Source: JBOHCT01 sp050699055 (lineage in GTDB: Bacteria; Actinomycetota; Actinomycetes; Streptosporangiales; JBOHCT01). From it: 12,699 nucleotides of DNA. Below, one piece after another: positions 7,094 to 12,699 of this stretch. A program made the position numbers and the translations under genes. The DNA is taken from NCBI GenBank assembly GCA_050699055.1, contig JBOHCT010000129.1:1-12699 (forward strand), written 5' to 3'. Position 1 is the stretch's first letter. Each line of letters begins with the position of its first letter. The notes under the pieces are model-generated. The model was not told where the DNA came from and made no database searches. It saw only the letters and a program-made list of their open reading frames with translations.

Positions 7094-9543
7094 GTTGCCT
7101 CCCGGTCATAAGAGGCGCTGGCGCGCCAGTCAGCCAGCCGGACGACCGCTTCGAGGAAGCCAAGCCGAAACGGGCCGAGGTCGGGCCGGTCACGAAGATG
7201 GCAACACAACCCTGTCCAGGACTCGCGCCCGTCGGCCCCGGCCCCGACCTGCAGAACGGAGGTGTCCAGCCGCAGCTCTGGGACGCCGACGCCATTCACC
7301 GCGTCGAGGGGGCCGACGCGGTCGCCGTCCTGCACGCCGAGGACCTGAGGCGGGTCCGCGTCGACCTCGTCGGGGTAGGAGCGTACGGACATCCGCACCT
7401 TGCCGTGATGGGCCGCCGCCAGGTACGCGACCAGGTCGGGCTCTCCGACGCCATCGAGCAGGCGGCACGACGGATCCAACAGCATGAGAGCACTGACGAG
7501 CTCGTGACGGAAATGCCGGCGGACGTGACGCCCGCCGCGGCCCGGCGACTTGGCCCACGGCCCGCCCTCCCCCGGGACGCCTTCCTGGTCGACCGAGCTC
7601 GTCAGCATCTCCTGGAAAGCCGGGTGGCATTTGCCCAAGTCGTGATACAAGCCGGCCACCACGGCGGCGTCGATCGCGCCCCCCGGCAGGCCAGGCAGCG
7701 GTCCGAACTCTTCGACGAGCTGCCGCACCTCGCGTTCGACGTCGCGCAGGTGGTCGGCGAGTGGCACCCACCTACCCTCGTGCAGCGACCCCTCGTCCCG
7801 GTCGATCGCATCCCCCGGACCGGTATCCGCCGGTACCACGACGACCGGACGACGCGATCGCGGCGACCAGCCGCGGTCGCGGTCGTAGCCGCCTCCGTCG
7901 GCGTCGAGCAGCAACACCGCGCCGGGCCGTACGTCCTGGCGCCGCGCTATCCGCCACTCCGCGCCGACCTGGTCGTAGACCCACGTCTGCGGCTTCCCCG
8001 CCTCCCCGCCCGTGGAGGTCACACGCTGGCGCAGGTCGCTCAGCGGCGCGGGGCAGAGCTCCGCACGTGCGGGGAACCCCTCGTCGCCGGCCGGATGGCC
8101 CTCCGGCCAGGACCGCCAGGCGACGAAGGCGGTCGTGTCATCGCCGTCGCGGATCCACCGGCTGACGTCGATGTCGTTGCCGACCAGATCGGGTGCGGTG
8201 TCGAACAGGTCAATCAGGTCCCGTCGGCGAAGCACGGGGTGAACGGCCTCGTCCTGGTCGACGCGGCGTTCCTGTAGCTGGGTGGCCGTAACGTCGAGGC
8301 ACTCAAACGAACGTAGAGCTACGACTGTTGCCTCGACGTCGCCCTCGCCGTACGGCCCGAAACGGGCTCGTCCCTTGGGCGGCTGGCTCCACAGCAGCAT
8401 TGCGTCGACATGTTCACCCGCTCGGTTGCAGCGTCCCGCTCGCTGCACGATGGACGTCCACGGCGCCGCCTCCGTGTAAAGCACGCGGGAGCTGACATCC
8501 ACTCCCGCCTCGATCACCTGTGTGGCGACGACGATACGACCTGCCTGCCCGAGCGGCTCTTGGCAGGCTCGCCGGTAATGGGCCCAGCGATCGGCGGGCC
8601 GGAATCGCGAGTGCAGCAGGACGACATCGACCTCGCGGCGACGCTTGGCGAGTGCGTCGTACAGGGCGACCGCTCGTTCGACCGTGTTGAGCACCGCGAT
8701 CGTGCGGCTGCATGGTTGATGAGTGGCGAGCAAGGCGTCGGCCAGGCTGGCGCTGTACCGCGACCCTTCCTCGGCAAGAGAGACGTGACGAACCTGCCGC
8801 GTCGCGCGCAACCGTTGTGCCAGAGGACCCGTACGGTCAGCCTCCGACAGCTCGCTGACTCTGATCGGTTCGTCGTGGTCTGCGGTTTCGAGCTCCGGGG
8901 ACCGAAGGGTCGCGGACATCCACATTGTGGCCGTGGGCGCGGCCGTTCCCAACTGATCGCGCAGCCCTTGCATCTGCGCGGAAGTCTTGAGTCCCGGCCC
9001 CATCAGCTGCGTTTCGTCGAACACCCACTGGGACGACGCGTGCAGCATGCCGAAAGGCAACGGCCAACGCGCGCGAGGTTCGGCGTACCCGCGTAGGAGC
9101 GCGCGGCTCAGCAGCATGTCCTGGGTGCCCACCAGAATTGTGGTGCAGGCCGGATCCCGCTCCCAGCTCGGCTCCCGCCCCGGGTTCCCGCGGTGGGTGT
9201 TCGCGGGCTCGGCCCCACCCATCAGGACGTGCACGGGCACCTCGTCGAACAGACCGAGCGCGTCCAGCCAGCCGCGGGCGGTCTCCACTGTCTGTTCAAC
9301 GAGCGTGCGCAGCGGGAGCACGAACACGAGCCACCGCGGCGTAGCGACGCGGACCTCGGCGTCCTGGTGCTCGACTCGACGCCACAGCCACGGCAGGATC
9401 GCGGCAAGAGTCTTGCCCCCGCCGGTCGGCACGCGGAGAACCTGCGGCAACCCGTCGTGCGCGAGACGTCGCTGATAGTCGTACGGCTCGAAGCCTCCAG
9501 TGGCCGTCCGCACCCAGGAATCGAAGTCCATCACCACGCTCAC
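7090..9543 (-). CDS. cas3: Cas3 helicase-nuclease with C-terminal HD domain
   Basis: This 817-residue protein has helicase first and HD nuclease last, the reverse of most Cas3 proteins but usual for type I-G. The helicase has Walker A PTGGGKT (39-45), motif II FDETQLMG (175-182, DETQ instead of DEAH), motif III MSATL (209-213), the IEAGVDVS segment (344-351) and motif VI QRAGRCNR (367-374). The HD domain shows His598 in LADHL, the HD pair His634-Asp635 in LYHDLGK, His677 and His680 in HFRHE, His712-His713 in AAHHGK and Asp805 in RLADWR. All metal-binding positions look present, so it should unwind and degrade target DNA after Cascade binding. GTG at 9543 gives the longest frame; ATG at 9531 is an equally good start, and neither has a strong Shine-Dalgarno. 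It heads the operon, with about 445 bp of non-coding DNA upstream. Confidence 0.95.
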   Translation of the reverse strand: MSVVMDFDSWVRTATGGFEPYDYQRRLAHDGLPQVLRVPTGGGKTLAAILPWLWRRVEHQDAEVRVATPRWLVFVLPLRTLVEQTVETARGWLDALGLFDEVPVHVLMGGAEPANTHRGNPGREPSWERDPACTTILVGTQDMLLSRALLRGYAEPRARWPLPFGMLHASSQWVFDETQLMGPGLKTSAQMQGLRDQLGTAAPTATMWMSATLRSPELETADHDEPIRVSELSEADRTGPLAQRLRATRQVRHVSLAEEGSRYSASLADALLATHQPCSRTIAVLNTVERAVALYDALAKRRREVDVVLLHSRFRPADRWAHYRRACQEPLGQAGRIVVATQVIEAGVDVSSRVLYTEAAPWTSIVQRAGRCNRAGEHVDAMLLWSQPPKGRARFGPYGEGDVEATVVALRSFECLDVTATQLQERRVDQDEAVHPVLRRRDLIDLFDTAPDLVGNDIDVSRWIRDGDDTTAFVAWRSWPEGHPAGDEGFPARAELCPAPLSDLRQRVTSTGGEAGKPQTWVYDQVGAEWRIARRQDVRPGAVLLLDADGGGYDRDRGWSPRSRRPVVVVPADTGPGDAIDRDEGSLHEGRWVPLADHLRDVEREVRQLVEEFGPLPGLPGGAIDAAVVAGLYHDLGKCHPAFQEMLTSSVDQEGVPGEGGPWAKSPGRGGRHVRRHFRHELVSALMLLDPSCRLLDGVGEPDLVAYLAAAHHGKVRMSVRSYPDEVDADPPQVLGVQDGDRVGPLDAVNGVGVPELRLDTSVLQVGAGADGRESWTGLCCHLRDRPDLGPFRLGFLEAVVRLADWRASASYDREAT

Positions 9544-9955
9544 CCCATCTGCACTGGTTTCCGCGCCCGGAGCGGAACTTCGAAACCTGCCTTCTGGGCG
9601 TCCGCTCCGCAGTCGCTACCCGTACATCGCCGCTCGGGCACGCCGCGTGACACCAAGGCGGAAGCTTTCGGTGTGCAGCCAACGTGCTCTTACAGTAAGT
9701 CGATGGGCCGGCGTCGATGCCGTGAGTCACTGGCCATACGATCTCCCTTTGCGTGATACCCCCATGTCCTGGTGACGGGACGGCTCCCCCAGCGGCTACG
9801 GAACACGGCACGAACATCGGTCTGCAGCGCGAACACGAGGGTGCGGCGGCGCCATCGGGCCTCAGCCGCGAAACCTAGCCAGAAGGCGCACACAGCCCCC
9901 TCGACCGCTTGGGCGTGGGCGCCGCATGGTGTTCAACTGCTGCTGAGTCGTCTAC
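9544..9955 (-). promoter_or_regulatory. Non-coding region upstream of cas3, probable operon promoter
   Basis: No convincing gene lies here. The region should carry the promoter of the cas operon, because cas3 is its first gene and the stem-loop at 9956-9980 closes the previous unit. An 11-bp palindrome CTTACAGTAAG (9689-9699) is followed directly on the plus strand by two copies of GTCGATG (9699-9705 and 9713-9719, period 14 bp), a plausible operator about 150 bp before cas3. A minus-strand 15-codon ORF begins at an ATG (9734) preceded by AAAGGGAG; it ends at 9690 and could be a leader peptide. A short inverted repeat TTCCGC/GCGGAA lies near 9570. I could not choose a confident -35/-10 pair. 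Confidence 0.4.
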
Positions 9956-9980
9956 CTGGACAGGCGCCGTCAGTGTCCAG
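9956..9980 (-). terminator. Stem-loop downstream of tcmP
   Basis: CTGGACA (9956-9962) and TGTCCAG (9974-9980) form a perfect 7-bp stem around an 11-nt loop, 8 nt beyond the tcmP stop codon in the direction of transcription. Position suggests a terminator or mRNA-stabilising hairpin. There is no T-run after it, which is common in actinomycete terminators but lowers confidence. A second 7-bp stem, CTCACGA/TCGTGAG (9988-9994 and 10003-10009), overlaps the tcmP stop codon itself. Confidence 0.4.
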
Positions 9981-9988
9981 ACGATTCC

Positions 9989-11022
9989 TCACGACGCGCG
10001 GCTCGTGAGTCGCACTGTCGATAGCTTTGTCAGCCGTCCGTCGGGCGGAGTTCGCTCGAGCACTGCCTCCCGCAGCAGGCCCCTTACGACGGGGATGACG
10101 TGCTCTCGCCTGTAAACGGTCTCCAGGGAGGCGTAATCACGAAGAGACTCGACGCTGCGGGGACCACCCCCGAGCTGCGCCAGCAAGTCGCGTCGCAGGG
10201 GGCCGGTGTCGGGATCGGCAATATCTAGGAGCTGCTGGTGCGGGTCACGAGGGTCTCGGTAGCGGACGCCGTAGATGGGATCGACCTTCCACATAGCGTC
10301 CTTCATGCGGTCAAGGCCGACGGGGTGGGTCGTCCCGAAGACGAGGTGGAGATCGTGACCGCCCTCGTCGACCATCTTGAAGGTGAGGGAGGCGCCGAAG
10401 CCTGCGCGACGAAGTGTCTGGCGGTACTGCGTGACAAGGTAGGCCTTCTTCTGGTTGGACGGCACGCTGGCAACTCCCTGCCAGTCCGACCCACCGAAGG
10501 CGCGGTCGCCGGCCGCACGGTGAGATTCGATCTCAACAAAGCGGGTCAGAAAGGCCTCGTCCCGAAGGTGACGAGCACCTCGCTCGACGGGTTGCCTGCG
10601 AGGCGCTCGAGGAGAGTGAAGGGGATGTCGGGTCCGCCGAAGCTGTCGAGGAAGGCAAAGACCGGCCGGCCCAGACTCCCAGCCTGAGCGAGGGCGGCCG
10701 GCAGGACCTCGTCGCAGGCACCCTCGGCGAAACGCACGCGAGGTACGACCTTCGCGCTAGGGCCGTGCTGCTCCAGTTCACGCCTGATCTGTTGCCGAAG
10801 ATGGTCCATGCGGTCACGGCGCTCCTCGACGAAGACCAGATTGACCGTTTTCCCCGTGCCCCTGATCCCCTCGTGCTCGAAGAGAGTTCGCGAGGCGATG
10901 ACGGGCGACCCGGGCTCGCCGCCCTCGTACACGCCGGGCCCCGCGAACCCCTCTGCATAGGTAACGCTGTCCCAGCCGCTCAGGAGGATCGGGAACCATG
11001 CCTGGAGGTAACGACGCAGCAC
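9989..11022 (-). pseudogene. tcmP: Three-Cys-motif partner protein TcmP, frameshifted
   Basis: Two minus-strand frames (11022-10546 and about 10558-9989) together encode one TcmP-like protein of roughly 344 residues. The first half has YAEGFAGPGVYEGGEPGSP, a glycine-rich methyltransferase-like loop, LVFVEERRDR as its second strand, and FLDSFGGPDIP. It runs out at VTFGTRPF and a TGA. The other frame reads straight on as EAFLTRFVEIESHRAAG and later DAMWKVDPIYGVRYRDPRDP, also family-like. Adding one base near 10561-10563, where the plus strand has CCC, would give VTFGDEAFLTRF and restore a single gene. The start is also unclear: frame one has GTG at 11022, but family-like residues (GTIWSCDPHTRAKH) continue upstream to a TGA at 11101-11103 without any ATG, GTG or TTG. 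The family is known as the partner of Gp37/Gp68 three-cysteine proteins, and that gene is directly upstream. A sequencing error is the main alternative to true decay. Confidence 0.8.
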
Positions 11023-11077
11023 CCGGTGCTTGGCCCGTGTATGCGGGTCGCATGACCAGATGGTGCCCTGACGAGGG

Positions 11078-11116
11078 TTCTCACGTTCTGTGATATATCG
11101 TCACAGAACGTGAGAA
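11078..11116. repeat. 39-bp palindrome between DUF5131 gene and tcmP
   Basis: The arms TTCTCACGTTCTGTGA (11078-11093) and TCACAGAACGTGAGAA (11101-11116) are perfect 16-bp inverted repeats around the 7-nt spacer TATATCG. It fills much of the 106-bp gap between the DUF5131 stop and the first GTG of tcmP. Neither strand has a T-run after it, so it is not a classical terminator. It could be an operator for a dimeric regulator, an mRNA structure that controls tcmP translation, or a short inserted sequence. It includes the in-frame TGA that closes the tcmP frame upstream. Confidence 0.85.
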
Positions 11117-11128
11117 AAGAGGTAGCGG

Positions 11129-11878
11129 TCAGCCGTGACTGGCTGCGGCGGGCAGCTGATCCCATGTGCGCTGGTCGAGGATTCGCCCGCCTGCCTTCGG
11201 GGTCGCCCCACCCCATTGCTTGAAGAAGAACGGCACCCGCGCCTCGGTGCACTGGTCACGGAGGCTTCGCACCCAGTCGGGGTCGATGGACCGGTGGTGG
11301 GAACCGGACTCGCCTCCTACGATGACCCAGTCGATGCCGTGCAGGTCGAGGCCGTGCAGCGGGCCTAGCAGCGGCTCGCAGGACAGGAATCTAACCGCCG
11401 CCGGAACCCTACGCAGATCGTCGACCCGGCCCAGAACGTGATGGCCTTCGACGGAGACACCGACCCACACGTTCGGCGGCCACGGCAGCCTGTCGGCGAG
11501 TAGCCGCAGCCTTCGAGAGCGCTTCGTGAGCAGTTGGTAGGTGTGCTGAGGCGTGTCCGCCATGACCGCGAACACCTGCTGCACAAACGCGAGGGGAACG
11601 CGGGCGTGGAACAAGTCGGACATGGAGTTGACGAACACCAAGCGCGGTGCCCGCCACCGATATGGCACGGACAAGGCGTCGGGGTGGACGGTCACACCAA
11701 ACCCTGGCCCGGAGGTGCGGGGGTCCCCGTCGCGCTGGTACTTCGCGGAGCCCATGGCCTTCAGCCGCTTGGCGAGGGCGAGGGCGTAGCAGTTGTCACA
11801 CCCGGCGGACACGCGGTCGCAGCCGGTGGTGGGGTTCCAGGTGGCCTGCGTCCACTCGATGACGCTGCGGTCAGCCAC
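11129..11878 (-). CDS. Phage Gp37/Gp68-like three-cysteine protein (DUF5131)
   Basis: This 249-residue protein belongs to the Gp37/Gp68 (DUF5131) family found on phages, islands and chromosomes. The N-terminus is characteristic: SVIEWTQATWNPTTGC followed by the three-cysteine motif Cys20-X6-Cys27-X2-Cys30, which suggests a metal or Fe-S centre similar to radical-SAM proteins; that similarity is an inference. Other family segments are VNSMSDLFH (83-91), YQLLTKR (114-120), NVWVGVSVE (136-144), RFLSCEPLLGPL (163-174), WVIVGGESG (184-192) and PFFFKQWGG (216-224). I chose the GTG at 11878, which has GGAGGG about 6 nt upstream and gives the usual family length. The frame stays open to 12169, with a possible ATG at 11990, but the added residues look non-coding. 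It lies directly upstream of tcmP on the same strand, its usual neighbour. Substrate and reaction are unknown to me. Confidence 0.9.
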   Translation of the reverse strand: MADRSVIEWTQATWNPTTGCDRVSAGCDNCYALALAKRLKAMGSAKYQRDGDPRTSGPGFGVTVHPDALSVPYRWRAPRLVFVNSMSDLFHARVPLAFVQQVFAVMADTPQHTYQLLTKRSRRLRLLADRLPWPPNVWVGVSVEGHHVLGRVDDLRRVPAAVRFLSCEPLLGPLHGLDLHGIDWVIVGGESGSHHRSIDPDWVRSLRDQCTEARVPFFFKQWGGATPKAGGRILDQRTWDQLPAAASHG

Positions 11879-12185
11879 GGCTCGCCCTCCGTCCCCCCGT
11901 GTGCTCGCATTGGCCTGCGACGATGGTTGTATTGCCTTTCGTCCTACACCCCGCTGCCGACAGCAGTCTGGCCGTCTCGAGGGAATATGCATCCCTCCTA
12001 CGGTGAGTGATGGTGTAACGCCATGCCGTAGCAGGCCGATGAGACAGTAGAGGAGCCCTGCGGCCTGCTGTCCCCGAGGCGGGCTACGGGGCCCTTCTGC
12101 AGGTCGTGGCGGTCGACTGTATCCGGCGGTCGTCGGACCGGCCGGGTCCACCCGCAGGCGCTGTGTCACGTGTGATCCCCATGCG
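11879..12185. other. Intergenic gap with no supported gene
   Basis: The 307 bp between the DUF5131 gene and the zinc-ribbon pair has open frames on both strands but none with family-like sequence. The minus strand has AGGAGGG directly before an ATG at 11990, in frame with the DUF5131 gene; the spacing is too short for a good ribosome site. An imperfect inverted repeat (CTACGG ... CCGTAG, about 11998-12031) is present. The DUF5131 promoter should be here, but I could not identify it. Confidence 0.5.
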
Positions 12186-12434
12186 CTATGCCACCTCGCC
12201 GTGCGTGGGCGGCCCGGTGTCGCGGTCGCGGGTCGCGCAGTCGGGACAGTACTGGCCGACAGCTTTGAGCGTGACGTCGTAGTCGCCGAAGTCGACGTTC
12301 ATGGTGGGCACGGCCGCCTCACGCAGCTGGTCGGGTGGGGTGGGGGTGCCGCAGCCGTCGCAGGGGGTAGGTTCGCCGCGGCGGCCGCGTTCCAGCGCGT
12401 CGGCGATCATCGCCCACAGTTCGCGGTCGCTCAC
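12186..12434 (-). CDS. Small zinc-ribbon-like protein, 82 aa
   Basis: This small acidic protein begins VSDRELWAMIADALERG, a predicted amphipathic helix, and then has two CxxC knuckles: Cys25-Cys28 (CDGC) and Cys63-Cys66 (CPDC). The pattern CxxC-X34-CxxC is that of a zinc ribbon, which could bind nucleic acid or another protein. I do not recognise a named family. I prefer the GTG at 12434, which overlaps the stop of the preceding gene as GTGA; the frame extends upstream to 12554, but those codons overlap the other small gene and look poor. Genes of this size and kind are frequent on actinophages and integrative elements, which fits the neighbouring DUF5131 gene. Confidence 0.65.
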   Translation of the reverse strand: MSDRELWAMIADALERGRRGEPTPCDGCGTPTPPDQLREAAVPTMNVDFGDYDVTLKAVGQYCPDCATRDRDTGPPTHGEVA

Positions 12435-12589
12435 CTGTTGGCCCCGCATTCGTGGTCGTCGCGGTCCCGGCGAACCTTCAGCTCGACGGTCCCCACCCAG
12501 TCGTTGCCCTTGTCCAGGTTGCGGGTGGGGCCACGCCACCCGCAGGCGTCGCATTCGGCGCGGACGAGGCCAGGCCTGTTAGCCGCCAC
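12431..12589 (-). CDS. Very small Cys-containing protein, 52 aa
   Basis: This is a 52-residue reading frame starting with GTG at 12589. It encodes LVRAECDACGWRGPTRNLDK with a CxxC knuckle (Cys13, Cys16) and ends DDHECGANR, where His46 and Cys48 could complete a zinc site. Codon use has GC at most third positions, like real genes here, and its TGA overlaps the GTG of the next gene, so the two are probably translated together. No strong Shine-Dalgarno is visible. I recognise no family. The CDACGWRG pattern is common in short zinc-finger proteins of phages and mobile elements. Confidence 0.6.
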   Translation of the reverse strand: MAANRPGLVRAECDACGWRGPTRNLDKGNDWVGTVELKVRRDRDDHECGANR

Positions 12590-12631
12590 GGTGTCTGTCG
12601 CTGTGGCAGGGTGATCACGACGGTTTGAGCG

Positions 12632-12699
12632 TCATCGACGCTGAGTGATCGACGCCGATGTCGTGGCGGTCCGGGGGTTGTCGCCGTTGGTGACGTGAG
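12632..12699 (-). CDS. Possible C-terminus of a gene cut by the right edge
   Basis: A minus-strand frame is open from the window edge to a TGA at 12634-12632 and reads HVTNGDNPRTATTSASITQRR. Nearly every third codon position in its first half is G or C, as in the real genes nearby. Only 21 codons are visible, so identity cannot be given and another frame (stop at 12615) is also open. If real, it ends 42 bp before the 52-aa gene and may be in the same operon. Confidence 0.3.
   Translation of the reverse strand, partial: HVTNGDNPRTATTSASITQRR

Noticed and set aside
9690..9893. 67-aa minus-strand frame upstream of cas3
   Set aside because: No recognisable motif, no good ribosome site at its first start and weak codon bias; only the short 15-codon version has a plausible Shine-Dalgarno.
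10546..10570. Programmed frameshift in tcmP
   Set aside because: The junction lacks an X XXY YYZ slippery site, and a lost base in a homopolymer explains it more simply.
11078..11116. Calling the 39-bp palindrome an intrinsic terminator
   Set aside because: No T-run follows the hairpin on either strand, and it lies between two genes that normally work together.
11879..12169. N-terminal extension of the DUF5131 protein
   Set aside because: Sequence before VADRSVIEW is not family-like, while GTG 11878 has a good GGAGGG site.
12634..12655. Direct repeat ATCGACGC with 14-bp period near the right edge, similar to the repeats upstream of cas3
   Set aside because: ATCGAC-type words are frequent in this genome and the two sites do not share flanking bases; two short copies are not enough for a shared regulator.

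Overview
The window comes from a high-GC actinomycete-like genome. Its coding regions are strongly GC-biased, GTG or TTG starts are common, and neighbouring genes overlap by 4 bp. All recognisable genes lie on the minus strand. From the sequence alone I cannot name the genus.

Right to left, in the direction of transcription: the far right (12186-12699) holds the tail of an unidentified gene and two tiny, translationally coupled zinc-ribbon-like genes of the sort common on phages and integrative elements. Next is a two-gene unit. One gene is a Gp37/Gp68-type (DUF5131) three-cysteine protein (11129-11878). The other is its usual partner TcmP (9989-11022), which here carries a frameshift and has no ordinary start codon where homology would place one. 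A 39-bp near-perfect palindrome (11078-11116) lies between them. A gap of about 445 bp (9544-9988) follows and probably holds the control region of the next operon.

The main content (1-9543) is a complete type I-G (formerly I-U) CRISPR-Cas locus: cas3 (helicase then HD) - cas8/csx17 - cas7/csb1 - cas5-cas6/csb2 - cas4-cas1 fusion - cas2, then a leader and a CRISPR array that runs off the left edge. The first five genes overlap or abut (GTGA, GTGA, 1-nt gap, TTGA), so they look like one tightly coupled operon. Cas4-Cas1 and Cas2 acquire spacers. The Cas6-like part of Csb2 should mature the crRNA. Csx17, Csb1 and Csb2 should form Cascade, and Cas3 should degrade the target.

The least explained part is the Gp37/Gp68-TcmP module with its palindrome, next to a complete CRISPR locus. 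Its biochemical role is not evident from sequence, and the TcmP gene looks damaged or mis-sequenced.
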